The translations under genes were made by a program, and so were the position numbers. Of a stretch of DNA of 64,000 bases, positions 15,152-23,939 are shown one piece after another. The notes under the pieces were generated by a model. The model did no database searches. It had not been told where the DNA came from and saw only the letters and a list, made by a program, of their open reading frames with translations. The stretch comes from Candidatus Allofournierella merdavium (GTDB lineage Bacteria > Bacillota > Clostridia > Oscillospirales > Ruminococcaceae), in contig DWYI01000020.1 of assembly GCA_019118765.1 (NCBI GenBank), forward strand, positions 1-64,000, written 5' to 3'. The number at the start of each line of letters is the position of its first letter. The stretch's first letter is position 1.

Positions 15152-16906
15152 ATGGAAATGGTAAACCTGAAGATCAACAACGTGCCCTGCAAAGCGCCGG
15201 CGGGGGCCACCATCCTGGAGGCCGCCCACGAGATCGGCATCACCATCCCCACCCTGTGCTACTTAAAGGAGATCCAGCGGGTGAACGGCGCCTGCCGCGT
15301 CTGCGTGGTGGAGGTGAAGGGGGCGAAAAACCTGCTGCCCGCCTGCGTCTACCCGGTGAGCGAGGGCATGGAGGTGTTCACCAACACCCCCAAGGTGCAG
15401 GCCGCCCGCAAGACCAACCTGGAGCTCATCCTCTCCACCCACAACCAGGACTGCATGAGCTGCGTGCGCAGCGGCGATTGCGAGCTGCTGCGGCTGTGCA
15501 AGCAGTACGGGGTGGACAAATCCAACTCCTTCGAGGGCGCGATGCCCGAGCGCCAGGACGACTACAGCGCCCTGCACCTTTTGAAGGACAACTCCAAGTG
15601 CATCATCTGCCGCCGCTGCATCTCCACCTGCGCCGAGAATCAGGGCGTGGGGGTCATCAACGTGGTGGAGCGGGGCTTCAACACCCACATCGCCTGCGCC
15701 TTTGAGGGCAAGCTGGCGGACTCCACCTGCATCGGCTGCGGCCAGTGCATCAACGTCTGCCCCACCGGCGCGCTGGTGGAGCGGGACGACACCGGCAAGG
15801 TGTGGGCCGCCCTGGGCGACCCCACCCGCCACGTCATCGTGCAGACCGCCCCCAGCGTGCGGGCGGCCCTGGGCGAGGAGTTCGGCCTGCCCATCGGCAC
15901 CAACGTGCAGGGCAAGATGGTGGCCGCCCTGCGGCGGCTGGGCTTTGCCGGCGTGTTCGACACCGACTTTGCCGCCGACATGACCATCATGGAGGAGGCC
16001 ACCGAGTTTCTGCACCGGGTGAAGGAGGGCGGCCCCCTGCCCCTCATCACCAGCTGCAGCCCCGGCTGGGTGCGCTACTGCGAGACCTTCCACCCGGACT
16101 TCATCCCCAACCTCTCCAGCTGCAAGAGCCCCCAGCAGATGTTCGGGGCGCTGAGCAAGACCTACTACGCGCAAAAGATGGGCATCGACCCCCGGGACAT
16201 CTACTGCGTCAGCGTGATGCCCTGCACCGCCAAGAAGCTGGAGATCGGCCGCCCGGACGAGTGCGCCGCCGGCGAGGGCATCCCCGATGTGGACGTGTCC
16301 ATCACCACCCGGGAGCTGGCGCGGATGATCCACCGCAGCGGCCTGCGCTTCAACGACCTGCCCGACGAGGACTTCGACCCCGCCATGGGCGAGGCCTCCG
16401 GCGCGGGGCACATCTTCGGCGCCACCGGCGGCGTGATGGAGGCGGCGCTGCGCACCGCGGTGGAGACCCTCACCGGCCAGGAGGTGCAGCCGGTGGAGTT
16501 CGAGGCCGTGCGGGGCACCAAAGGCATCAAGGAGGCCACCTACCAGGTGGAGGACCTGACGCTGCGGGTGTGCGTGGTCAGCGGCACCGCCAACGCCGGC
16601 AAGGTGCTGGACATGGTGCGCCGCGGCGAAAAGCAGTACGACTTCATCGAGGTGATGGCCTGCCCCGGCGGCTGCGTCAACGGCGGCGGCCAGCCCATCC
16701 AGCCCGCCCCGGTGCGCAACTTCACCGACATCAAGGCCCTGCGCGCCAAGGCCCTCTACGATCAGGACGAGCACAGCCCCGTGCGCAAGAGCCACGAGAA
16801 CCTGCTGGTGAAAAAGGTGTATGTGGAGTTTTTGGGCAAGCCCGGCGGCAAGAAGGCCCACGAGATCCTGCACACCCACTACCAGAAGCGGGAGAAGTTG
16901 TATTGA
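15152..16906 (+). CDS. hydA: Bifurcating [FeFe] hydrogenase catalytic subunit HydA
   Basis: 584 residues: N-terminal [2Fe-2S] ferredoxin (CRVCVVEV), His-ligated cluster (HNQDCMSCVRSGDC), two [4Fe-4S] motifs (CIICRRCISTC and CIGCGQCINVC), then the H-cluster domain. Its loops are TSCSPGW (Cys302), MPCTAK (Cys358) and MACPGGCVNGGGQP (Cys504, Cys508), and the C-terminal small-subunit helix ends HTHYQKREKLY. The first loop has Ser where TSCCPGW has its second Cys (see findings). It reduces protons with electrons from NADH plus ferredoxin. Last gene of the operon, followed by a hairpin. Confidence 0.94.
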   Translation: MEMVNLKINNVPCKAPAGATILEAAHEIGITIPTLCYLKEIQRVNGACRVCVVEVKGAKNLLPACVYPVSEGMEVFTNTPKVQAARKTNLELILSTHNQDCMSCVRSGDCELLRLCKQYGVDKSNSFEGAMPERQDDYSALHLLKDNSKCIICRRCISTCAENQGVGVINVVERGFNTHIACAFEGKLADSTCIGCGQCINVCPTGALVERDDTGKVWAALGDPTRHVIVQTAPSVRAALGEEFGLPIGTNVQGKMVAALRRLGFAGVFDTDFAADMTIMEEATEFLHRVKEGGPLPLITSCSPGWVRYCETFHPDFIPNLSSCKSPQQMFGALSKTYYAQKMGIDPRDIYCVSVMPCTAKKLEIGRPDECAAGEGIPDVDVSITTRELARMIHRSGLRFNDLPDEDFDPAMGEASGAGHIFGATGGVMEAALRTAVETLTGQEVQPVEFEAVRGTKGIKEATYQVEDLTLRVCVVSGTANAGKVLDMVRRGEKQYDFIEVMACPGGCVNGGGQPIQPAPVRNFTDIKALRAKALYDQDEHSPVRKSHENLLVKKVYVEFLGKPGGKKAHEILHTHYQKREKLY

Positions 16907-16960
16907 GCGGGAAAATCCGCTAAAATAGACTGCAGAGCGCCGCTTTGCAGAAAGACGCGC

Positions 16961-17007
16961 GCCGGGCGGCGCGGGGCATCCCCCCCGCGCTGCCCGGCGG
17001 CCCTTTT
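16961..17007 (+). terminator. Terminator after hydA
   Basis: GCCGGGCGGCGCGGGG pairs with CCCCGCGCTGCCCGGC (one G-U) around a short loop, followed by GGCCCTTTTGG. The T tract is short, so termination may be partial before the LysR gene. Confidence 0.6.
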
Positions 17008-17045
17008 GGGGCGCGGCGCAACAGGGGCACGGGAGGCGGGCAGCG

Positions 17046-17936
17046 GTGAACGACATCAGCTTTCAGCAGATACTGTATTTTCGGGCAGCCATGCGCAGCA
17101 CCAGCTTTTCGGCCGCCGCGAAACTGGCCTACACCACCCAGTCCACCATCAGCAAGGAGATGCGGGCGCTGGAGCGGGTGGTGGGCGAGCCGCTGTTCAT
17201 TCGGGGCAAGCGGGGCAGCTTTCCCACCCAGCGGGCGGTGGAACTGGACATGGAGCTGACGGGGATCTACGACACGGTGGACCGCCTGCTCACCGGCTCC
17301 GAGGCCCTGGGCAAGGAGGAGCTCGGCATCGGCTTCTGCCAGAGCATCGATTTTCTGTCGGCCATACCCCATTTCTTCGAGACGCTGCGGGAATTTGAGG
17401 AGGAGCTGAACGTCCGGCTGGTCTGCCGGGAGAACAGCGAGGTGCTGAGCGGCGTTCTGGACGGCTCGCTGGACCTGGGGTTCATCCTGTCGGACTCCAA
17501 CCCCGTGAACCCCAACATCAAACTGCACACGGCGGTGTCCGCCGCGCCCCGGGTGTACTTTTCCCGCAACTGCCCGCTGGCCCGGGCCGACAAGCCCCTC
17601 TCGCCGGAGGCCTTTTCCCGCTATCCCCTCATCACCACAAAATACCTGATCGAGCAGAACGGCTACCGGATGGTCAATCTGCTGCCCTTCACCCCCGCCT
17701 GGATCAAGATCGTGGACTCCTACGACGACGTGCTCCTGCATCTTGCCACCGGGCGCTACATCACCCTGCTGCGCCCCTATGTGAACCTGGCCAACAACGT
17801 GAACGTGGTGGGCTATGAACTGCCCGCCAGCTATTCCCTCAAGCAGGGCGTGTCGATGATCTGGCGCAAGGACAACAAAAACAGCCGGCTGAAAGCCCTG
17901 CTGAACAAACTGCGCCTTTACGACAAGCAGCCGTGA
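17046..17936 (+). CDS. LysR-family transcriptional regulator
   Basis: 296 residues from GTG 17046, preceded by GGGAGG. The N-terminal winged helix is typical: FQQILYFRAAMRSTSFSAAAKLAYTTQSTISKEMRALE (read in parts, residues 6-43), followed by an effector domain of about 200 residues (GIGFCQSIDFL and later LGFILSDSNP). It has no partner within its own transcript. It converges on the APC permease and enolase-superfamily operon and is the obvious candidate to control it, although it is not divergent from its target as is usual. The effector is unknown. Confidence 0.87.
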   Translation: MNDISFQQILYFRAAMRSTSFSAAAKLAYTTQSTISKEMRALERVVGEPLFIRGKRGSFPTQRAVELDMELTGIYDTVDRLLTGSEALGKEELGIGFCQSIDFLSAIPHFFETLREFEEELNVRLVCRENSEVLSGVLDGSLDLGFILSDSNPVNPNIKLHTAVSAAPRVYFSRNCPLARADKPLSPEAFSRYPLITTKYLIEQNGYRMVNLLPFTPAWIKIVDSYDDVLLHLATGRYITLLRPYVNLANNVNVVGYELPASYSLKQGVSMIWRKDNKNSRLKALLNKLRLYDKQP

Positions 17937-17960
17937 GGGCGCGCAGTCCCAGGAAACGCA

Positions 17961-18003
17961 AAGAAGGCCCGCGCGCGGTTTGCACCGCGCGGGGGCCTTC
18001 TTG
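17961..18003 (+). terminator. Terminator after the LysR gene
   Basis: An 18-bp inverted repeat with one mismatch (17961-17978 and 17985-18002) has arms ending AAGAAGGCCC and GGGCCTTCTT. Confidence 0.75.
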
Positions 18004-18009
18004 GCGCTG

Positions 18010-18048
18010 AAAAAGCCGGCGGCCGCCCTCAAACGGGAGGCCGCCGGC
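18010..18048 (-). terminator. Terminator after the APC permease gene
   Basis: On the minus strand GCCGGCGGCC arms (18039-18048 and 18015-18024) surround a loop and are followed by CTTTTTC. It serves the leftward permease operon. Confidence 0.75.
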
Positions 18049-18061
18049 CGGAAGCTGCCGG

Positions 18062-19375
18062 TCAGGCAGATTTTTTGCTGATCGCCCGGAAGATGAAATA
18101 GGCGGGGATGGAGGTGGCCATCAGGCCGATGCTCTTGAGCATCTGCGCGGGGGTGCAGGTGAGGCAGATGGCAAGGGTGATGGCAATGGCCAGGATGGTG
18201 GTGACGGGGTAGCCCGGCATCTTCAGGGGGCGCTTCAACTCGGGCCGCTTTTTGCGCAGCACCAGCAGCGACAGGCAGACAACGCATTCCAGGATGCGCC
18301 CGGCGAAGACGTTGATGGCCAGCAGGGTGCTGAAGGAGCCGGTCCACACAAAGACCAGCGCCACCAGGCAGATGAACAGGGTGGGTACATAGGGGGTGTT
18401 GAACTTGCTGTGCAGCCGGCCGAAGGATTTGAACATCAGGCCGTGCTGGCTCATGGAGAAGGTCACCCGGGGATAGCTCATGATGCCGCCGTTCAGCGCG
18501 CCGAAGATGGACACGCAGGCGCCGATGGTGACGATGACGGTGCCGGCGGTGCCGAAGATGGCGGTGCCGGCGTCCACCACGGGGGTCTCGCTGCCGGCCA
18601 GGGCGGCGAAGCCCACGGTGCCCACGCAGGCCACCGAGATCAGGATGTTCACAGCGATGACCACCACCATGCCGATGATCAGCGCCCGGGGCAGGGTCTT
18701 TTCGGGGTTCTTGATGTCACCGGCCATGTAAGCCAGCTGGTAGTAGCCGCCGAAGGCCAGGAAGGCGGGGAACGCCGCGCTCAGCACGCCGCTGGCGCCG
18801 GTCTGCGCGTCCGGCACCACGGTGGTGAAGTTCTCGGGCGAGAGGATGAAGAAGCCGCCCACGATCACCAGGATCAGCGCCAGCAGCTTGCCCACGGTGA
18901 AGATGTTCGCCACGGTGGAGCCCAGCTTGGTGCCGCAGATGTTCAGGATCATCAGGGCGAGGATGATGGCCGAGGCGATCATCTTGATGCCGGTGGCGGT
19001 GATGCCGGGCACCAGCTTGGCGAAGTTGGTGGCAAAGCCGGTGGCCAGCATGGCCACCAGCGGGATGTAGTTGCCGATGGTCATGGACCAGCCGTAGACA
19101 AAGCCGCCGGGCTTGCCGAAGGCCTCGGTGATGTAGACGTAGGGGCCGCCGGCCTCCGGCATGGCCGGGGCCAGTTCGGAGTAGACCAGGGCGCAGAGGA
19201 TGCCGCTGGCGCCCGCCAGCACCCAGGCGATCATGAACGGGCCGAAGGAGCCCGCCGCCGCGGCCACGGTGCCGGGGGTCATAAAGATGCCCGAGCCGAT
19301 CACGGCACCCACCAGGATGGACACCGCGCCGAACAGGCCGATCTGGCGCTTCAGTCCTGTCTCTTGTGCGTTCAT
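18062..19375 (-). CDS. APC-superfamily amino acid permease
   Basis: 437 residues with about twelve membrane helices. The first contains the APC substrate-backbone motif GAVIGSGIFMTPG (about 22-34); helix 3 and the following loop have EAGGPYVYITEAFGKPGG, and FPAFLAFGGYYQLAYMAGDIKNPEKTLPRA matches the LAT/YjeM-type region around helix 6. It imports or exchanges amino acids across the cytoplasmic membrane. The start is one base from the stop of the enolase-superfamily gene, so the two are translationally coupled and should act on the same or a related compound. Confidence 0.9.
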   Translation of the reverse strand: MNAQETGLKRQIGLFGAVSILVGAVIGSGIFMTPGTVAAAAGSFGPFMIAWVLAGASGILCALVYSELAPAMPEAGGPYVYITEAFGKPGGFVYGWSMTIGNYIPLVAMLATGFATNFAKLVPGITATGIKMIASAIILALMILNICGTKLGSTVANIFTVGKLLALILVIVGGFFILSPENFTTVVPDAQTGASGVLSAAFPAFLAFGGYYQLAYMAGDIKNPEKTLPRALIIGMVVVIAVNILISVACVGTVGFAALAGSETPVVDAGTAIFGTAGTVIVTIGACVSIFGALNGGIMSYPRVTFSMSQHGLMFKSFGRLHSKFNTPYVPTLFICLVALVFVWTGSFSTLLAINVFAGRILECVVCLSLLVLRKKRPELKRPLKMPGYPVTTILAIAITLAICLTCTPAQMLKSIGLMATSIPAYFIFRAISKKSA

Positions 19376-19376
19376 C

Positions 19377-20567
19377 TCACACCTCTCCTTTCACGGTGCT
19401 CTTTTCCAGGGCGTGCTCGATGGCCCAGGGCGAGAGTTCCTGCCCGATGCCCGGCAGTTCCGGCACGCTGCAGAAGCCCTTCTCGTCGGGCTGGTAATCG
19501 TAGACGCCCAGGCGGATGTTCTTGTCGTTGCGGTTGGTGACGTGATGCTCGTGGATCACGAAGTTCGGGATGGAGGATTCCACATGGAGCGACGCCGCGA
19601 TGGCGATGGGGCTGCCGCAGACGTGGATCTGGATGCCCGCGTCCACCGCCGCGGCCATGGAGGCGATCTTCATCGCCTCGGTGATGCCGCCGCAGGTGCC
19701 CAGGTCGGGCTGGTAGATCTGGTAGGCGTCCTGCTTGATCAGGTTCGCGTAGTGGTACTTGCCATACACCCGCTCGCCGCCTGCCTGGGGAATGGCGGAA
19801 AGCTTGCGCACCGTCTCCAGCACCTGCAGGTTCATGGGGGTGCAGGTCTCCTCCATGAACATGATGTTGTAGGGCTTGATGATCTCGCTCATCTCCACCG
19901 CGGACACCGCGTCGGTGCGGGCGTGGTTCTCCACGATGATGTCCACCTTGTCGCCCACGGCGCGCCGCACCGCGCTCACCCGCTCGTCGATCAGGGCGCG
20001 CACCTCCGGGTGGATGGGCCCCTTCAAAAAGCCCAGACGGCCGCCCTGCGCGTCATAGGTGATAAAGTTGATCTTGATGGCGTCGAAGCCCTCGGAGACC
20101 GCCTTGAGGGAGTGCTCCACCAGGTCCTCGGTCTTGTAGCCCCGGTCGAACACCATGCCCTTGCCCCAGCCGAACTGAAGCTGGCTGGCGTAGGCCCGCA
20201 GCTTGTCGCGGCACTTGCCGCCCAGCAGCTTGTAGAGCGGAACGTTCAGCGCCTTCGCCTTGATGTCCCAGCAGGCCATGTCGATGGCGCTGATCGCGGA
20301 GAACATCACCGTGCCGCCGCCCTGCGCCCAGAAGGTCTGGGTGTACATCCGATCCCAGACGGCCTCCGTGGCCATCGGGTCCATCCCGATCACCAGCGGA
20401 GCCACTTCCTGGATCATGCGGTAGGATGCGCTGGCCCCCGTGTCGAACCCGACGGAAGCCTCGCCATAGCCATAGATCCCTTCATCCGTGTTGACACGGC
20501 AGACGATGGGCCGCCACCCGGGCGAGCCGCCATCCAGAAGGAAGGTGTCGATGCTTTGGATCTTCAA
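19377..20567 (-). CDS. Enolase-superfamily enzyme (mandelate racemase / acid-sugar dehydratase-like)
   Basis: 396 residues with an N-terminal capping domain and a TIM barrel. Catalytic-type residues: IKIN with the base-position Lys (about 165), ENHARTD where the first metal ligand would be (Glu in place of the common Asp, then His), MEE (about 240), GERVY (about 265) and the HVCGSP His near 310. The ENH and HVCGSP arrangement resembles galactonate/mannonate dehydratases rather than muconate cycloisomerases. The coupled amino acid permease suggests an amino-acid-like substrate, so the true reaction is open. An AGGAGG site precedes the ATG. Confidence 0.82.
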   Translation of the reverse strand: MKIQSIDTFLLDGGSPGWRPIVCRVNTDEGIYGYGEASVGFDTGASASYRMIQEVAPLVIGMDPMATEAVWDRMYTQTFWAQGGGTVMFSAISAIDMACWDIKAKALNVPLYKLLGGKCRDKLRAYASQLQFGWGKGMVFDRGYKTEDLVEHSLKAVSEGFDAIKINFITYDAQGGRLGFLKGPIHPEVRALIDERVSAVRRAVGDKVDIIVENHARTDAVSAVEMSEIIKPYNIMFMEETCTPMNLQVLETVRKLSAIPQAGGERVYGKYHYANLIKQDAYQIYQPDLGTCGGITEAMKIASMAAAVDAGIQIHVCGSPIAIAASLHVESSIPNFVIHEHHVTNRNDKNIRLGVYDYQPDEKGFCSVPELPGIGQELSPWAIEHALEKSTVKGEV

Positions 20568-20594
20568 GAAAACTTACCTCCTCGTTTCACATCT

Positions 20595-20670
20595 GTCAGT
20601 ACTGACCTTGCCTTCATTATACGGCATTCCGCGCCAGTCAGTCATTCCAAGATGGAATGGATCGCATTCC
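20595..20670 (-). promoter_or_regulatory. Promoter and operator region of the enolase-superfamily/permease operon
   Basis: On the minus strand TATAAT lies at 20616-20621 with a weak TGACTG 17 bases upstream. Immediately downstream is a perfect 12-bp palindrome GTCAGTACTGAC (20595-20606). Upstream is CATTCC-N5-GGAATG (20643-20659), with further CATTCC copies at 20625-20630 and 20665-20670. These look like regulator sites, possibly for the LysR protein. Confidence 0.65.
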
Positions 20671-20782
20671 TTTTGCTCATAGCCCCTCCGATGAGGCGTT
20701 TCTCCTTTTCGCGCCCCGGCTCCCCATTCTGCGACAGAAAATTTAAATACTCACTGTAAAATTATAATACAATTACACAAAA

Positions 20783-20813
20783 ACAGGCGGCGGTCCAACG
20801 GCCCGCCGTCTGT
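20783..20813 (-). terminator. Second terminator downstream of the ABC ATPase gene
   Basis: An 11-bp stem (ACAGACGGCGG with CCGCCGCCTGT, one G-U) on the minus strand is followed by TTTTTGTG. Confidence 0.7.
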
Positions 20814-20927
20814 TTCGTGTGGTGCAAATTCCGTGGCGCTTCCCCCGCTAGGTATTCCAGCTTCGCCTTTTGGCAGAAGCCGCCCCCCGCCGCGCGCAAA
20901 AGGCCGCCGCCGGGGCGGACGGTCAAA

Positions 20928-20961
20928 AAAGGGCGGCGGACAAAGCCGTCCGCCGCCCTTT
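20928..20961. terminator. First terminator downstream of the ABC ATPase gene
   Basis: A perfect 14-bp inverted repeat (AAAGGGCGGCGGAC with its complement) around a six-base loop, just after the leftward stop codon. Confidence 0.85.
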
Positions 20962-20979
20962 CGTTGTTTGCAATGCCGC

Positions 20980-22092
20980 TCAGTTCAGGATGGTGAGTTC
21001 GGTCTCGGGGTCGAACAGATGCACCTTGTGGGGGTCGAAGGCCACCACCACGTCGCTGCCGTTCTTCGCCTTGGAGGTGGGGGCCACGCGGGCGGTGAGC
21101 TTGCTGCCCTTGTAGTCCAGGTAGAGGTAGATCTCGCTGCCCATCAGCTCGCTGACCTCCACGTTGGCGGTGAGCTTGCAGTCGCTGTGCTTGGCCACGA
21201 ACTCCTCGTCGTCCTTGATGTCCTCGGGGCGCACACCGGCCTTGACGGCCTTGCCCACATAGGCGTCCAGCTTGCCGTCGGCGGTCTTCTCCGGGGGCAG
21301 GATGATCTTGTCGCCGCTGAGATCGATCACATAGTTGCCGCCCTCCTTGTTCAGGGTGGCATCCAGGAAGTTCATCTGGGGGCTGCCGATGAAGCCCGCC
21401 ACGAACATGTTGCAGGGCAGGTCGTACAGGTGCTGGGGGGTGTCGACCTGCTGGATGATGCCGTCCTTCATGACCACGATGCGGTCGCCCATGGTCATGG
21501 CCTCGGTCTGGTCATGGGTGACGTAGATGAATGTGGTGGCCAGCTTCTGATGCAGCTTGATGATCTCGGTGCGCATGCTGGTGCGCAGCTTGGCGTCCAG
21601 GTTGGACAGAGGCTCATCCAGCAGGAACACCGCCGGGTTGCGCACCATGGCGCGGCCCAGGGCAACGCGCTGGCGCTGGCCGCCGGACAGCGCCTTGGGC
21701 TTGCGGTCCAGCAGGTGCTCGATGTCCAGCACCTTGGCGGCCTCGCGCACCCGCTTGTCGATCTCGTCCTTCGGGGTCTTGCGCAGTTCCAGGCCGAAGG
21801 CCATGTTCTTGTACACGGTCATGTGGGGGTACAGGGCGTAGTTCTGGAACACCATGGCGATGTCGCGGTCCTTGGGAGGAACGTCGTTCACCAGCCGGTC
21901 GCCGATGTACAATTCGCCCTTGCTGATCTCCTCCAGGCCGGCGATCATGCGCAGGGTGGTGGATTTGCCGCAGCCGGAGGGGCCCACCAGGATGATGAAC
22001 TCCTTGTCCGCGATCTCCAGGTTGAAATCCTTCACGGCGGTGACATCGCCGGGGTAGATCTTGTAGATATGCTGTAAGCTGATGCTGGCCAT
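20980..22092 (-). CDS. Sugar ABC transporter ATP-binding protein (MsmX/UgpC/MalK type)
   Basis: 370 residues. Nucleotide-binding domain: Walker [10 protein letters not shown] (about 37-45), Q-loop [11 protein letters not shown], signature [16 protein letters not shown], Walker [16 protein letters not shown] and switch His in [11 protein letters not shown]-terminal MalK-type regulatory OB domain (TOBE, about 240-370) follows. It powers carbohydrate uptake. No permease or binding protein is nearby, so it is probably a shared orphan ATPase like MsmX. ATG 22092 was preferred to one seven codons upstream because AGGAG fits it. Divergent from an AraC regulator. Confidence 0.92.
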   Translation of the reverse strand: MASISLQHIYKIYPGDVTAVKDFNLEIADKEFIILVGPSGCGKSTTLRMIAGLEEISKGELYIGDRLVNDVPPKDRDIAMVFQNYALYPHMTVYKNMAFGLELRKTPKDEIDKRVREAAKVLDIEHLLDRKPKALSGGQRQRVALGRAMVRNPAVFLLDEPLSNLDAKLRTSMRTEIIKLHQKLATTFIYVTHDQTEAMTMGDRIVVMKDGIIQQVDTPQHLYDLPCNMFVAGFIGSPQMNFLDATLNKEGGNYVIDLSGDKIILPPEKTADGKLDAYVGKAVKAGVRPEDIKDDEEFVAKHSDCKLTANVEVSELMGSEIYLYLDYKGSKLTARVAPTSKAKNGSDVVVAFDPHKVHLFDPETELTILN

Positions 22093-22225
22093 CCTTGCAA
22101 AACTCCTTTTCATAAATTATTCATTCATTGATGTGCGTTGACGTCACATCCTCTGTTTACTATAATAATACCAGGGATTTTTGCGGATTAAATAGTATTT
22201 TATTGATTTGAGGTGGCAAAAATTG

Positions 22226-23005
22226 ATGTTCGATTGCACGCGGGTGGCGCGGCTGGAGCAGACGGCGGACGAGCAGTTCAGCCTGCCCCTTACCCTGCCG
22301 GGCGAGGGGCTGTGGGCGGGGGTGCTCTCCAGCGGGCGGTGCGCTTTGGAAAACGACGAGGCCCGGCTGGCGGGGGCGGGCAGCCTGCTGCTGGCGGCGG
22401 GGCCGGTGCGGCTGGTGCCCGCGGAGCAGTGTCACCTGCTGGCGGTGCGGCTGGAGGGGCTTGCCGTTCAGCTGTTCCTGCGGGGGCTGGCAGCGCCCAT
22501 GTTCGCCGACGGCGCCACCTGTCCGGGGGCGGCGGCGCTGATGGCGGCGCTGGCCGAAGCCCCCGCGGCGGGGCAGGGCCTTTTGTGCTATCAGCTGCTG
22601 TGCGAGTTGGCCGGCGCGGACGCGGCCCGGCCCACGGTGCCGGCGCTGGCGGCGCAGGCGGTGGCGCTGATCCGGGAGCACTACGCCGGGCTGTACGGGG
22701 TGGACGAACTGAGCGAAGCGCTGGGGGTGAGCAAGAGCCACCTGGTGCGGGTGTTCAAGGCGGCCATGGGCACAACGCCCGGGCAGTATCTCACCGGGGT
22801 GCGGCTGGAGGCGGCAAAGTTGCTGCTGATCCGGCGGGAATACCCGCTGGAGGTGGTGGCCAGCCTGTGCGGCTTTTCCGGCGCGAATTACCTGTGCCGT
22901 GTGTTCAAGAAGGCCACCGGCATGACCCCCGCCGCCTTTCGGGCGGCCGCCGCGCCTGCCGCGCCCGCGGCGCCGCTGCCGCTGGAACGGGAATTGTATG
23001 TCTGA
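22226..23005 (+). CDS. AraC-family transcriptional regulator
   Basis: 259 residues: an N-terminal cupin-like sensing region that is Ala/Leu/Gly-rich, and a C-terminal double helix-turn-helix. In the latter, YGVDELSEALGVSKSHLVRVFKAAMG and TTPGQYLTGVRLEAAKLLL precede VASLCGFSGANYLCRVFKKATGMTPAAFR, the family signature. The ATG at 22226 is nine bases after AGGTGG; a TTG six codons upstream is less likely. Positioned between the divergent sugar ATPase gene and nagB, it probably regulates sugar or amino-sugar use. Confidence 0.88.
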   Translation: MFDCTRVARLEQTADEQFSLPLTLPGEGLWAGVLSSGRCALENDEARLAGAGSLLLAAGPVRLVPAEQCHLLAVRLEGLAVQLFLRGLAAPMFADGATCPGAAALMAALAEAPAAGQGLLCYQLLCELAGADAARPTVPALAAQAVALIREHYAGLYGVDELSEALGVSKSHLVRVFKAAMGTTPGQYLTGVRLEAAKLLLIRREYPLEVVASLCGFSGANYLCRVFKKATGMTPAAFRAAAAPAAPAAPLPLERELYV

Positions 23006-23143
23006 CCGGCGCGCAATGGGTGATCCTGTGCAAAAAATAAAGCCTTTCTGGGCTTTCCTTTTGGGGCCTGACCCGGTATGATTAGGGTGGATACAACCCC
23101 CGGCGCGGGGCCGCCAAAAATCATCAAGAACGGAGTGCTTATC

Positions 23144-23881
23144 ATGAACGTTGTCGTGACCAATAGCTATGACGAAAGCTGCGCCTATGTGGCCGATATG
23201 ATCTGCCGGCTGGTCAACGAAAAGCCCGACTGCAAGCTGGGCCTTGCCACCGGCGGCACGCCCGTGCCCATGTACAAAAAGCTGATCGAGGCGAACCAGG
23301 CGGGCAAGGTGGATTTCTCCAAAGTGCGCACGGTGAACCTGGACGAATACTGCGGCATCCCCGCCACCCACGACCAGAGTTACCGCTATTTCATGAACAC
23401 CAACCTGTTCGACCACATCAACATCGACAAGGCCAACACCTATGTGGCCAGCGGCATGGGCGACCCCCAGGCCAACGCGGCCGCGCTGGAGGCCAAGGTG
23501 CGGGAGGGCGGCGTGGCCGACCTGCAGCTGCTGGGCATCGGCAACAACGGCCACATCGCCTTCAACGAGGCGGCGGACAAGCTGCACGCCACCGCCCACA
23601 TCGAAAAGCTCACCGAGAGCACCATCCATGCCAACTCCCGCTTCTTTGAAAAGGAGGAGGACGTGCCCACCACCGCCATCACCATGGGCATGGGGGACAT
23701 TCTGGCCGCCAAGTGCGTGGTGCTGATCGCCACCGGCCTGGCCAAGACCGAGGCCATCCGGGGCCTGGTGATGGACGACGTCATCACCACCCACAACCCC
23801 AGCACCATGCTGAAGATGCACGGGAACGTGTATGTGGTGATCGACCGCGAACTGGCCGACGCCGTGGGCTACAAGGGCTGA
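23144..23881 (+). CDS. nagB: Glucosamine-6-phosphate deaminase
   Basis: Converts glucosamine-6-phosphate to fructose-6-phosphate and ammonia. 245 residues with the NagB motifs LATGGTPVPMYKKL (phosphate loop), VNLDEYCG (catalytic Asp about 66), LLGIGNNGHIAFNEA (catalytic Asn/His region about 130-145) and TMGMGDILAAK. ATG 23144 follows CGGAGTG; the frame is open upstream without a good site. It lies about 140 bases after the AraC gene and ends at a strong terminator. Confidence 0.94.
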   Translation: MNVVVTNSYDESCAYVADMICRLVNEKPDCKLGLATGGTPVPMYKKLIEANQAGKVDFSKVRTVNLDEYCGIPATHDQSYRYFMNTNLFDHINIDKANTYVASGMGDPQANAAALEAKVREGGVADLQLLGIGNNGHIAFNEAADKLHATAHIEKLTESTIHANSRFFEKEEDVPTTAITMGMGDILAAKCVVLIATGLAKTEAIRGLVMDDVITTHNPSTMLKMHGNVYVVIDRELADAVGYKG

Positions 23882-23897
23882 GCCGAATCATACAAAA

Positions 23898-23935
23898 GGC
23901 GGGCTGCCGGCTGTTTGCCGGCGGCCCGCCTTTTT
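23898..23935 (+). terminator. Terminator after nagB
   Basis: A 14-bp stem (GGCGGGCTGCCGGC with GCCGGCGGCCCGCC) and a five-base loop, followed by five Ts. Confidence 0.9.
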
Positions 23936-23939
23936 GCTG

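Larger units (their letters stand above)
20671..20979. other. Non-coding region between the enolase-superfamily and ABC ATPase genes
   Basis: About 310 bases without a supportable gene. The part near 20740-20780 is AT-rich and contains TATAAT-like sequence. The remainder holds two terminator hairpins (listed separately) and GC-rich spacer. No RNA gene is recognised. Confidence 0.5.

Noticed and set aside
13142..15229. Long minus-strand frame opposite hydB, and similar ones at 15263-17056, 54583-56703 and 58199-60433
   Set aside because: They oppose well-identified genes, begin and end at arbitrary points, and encode His/Gly/Ala-rich strings.
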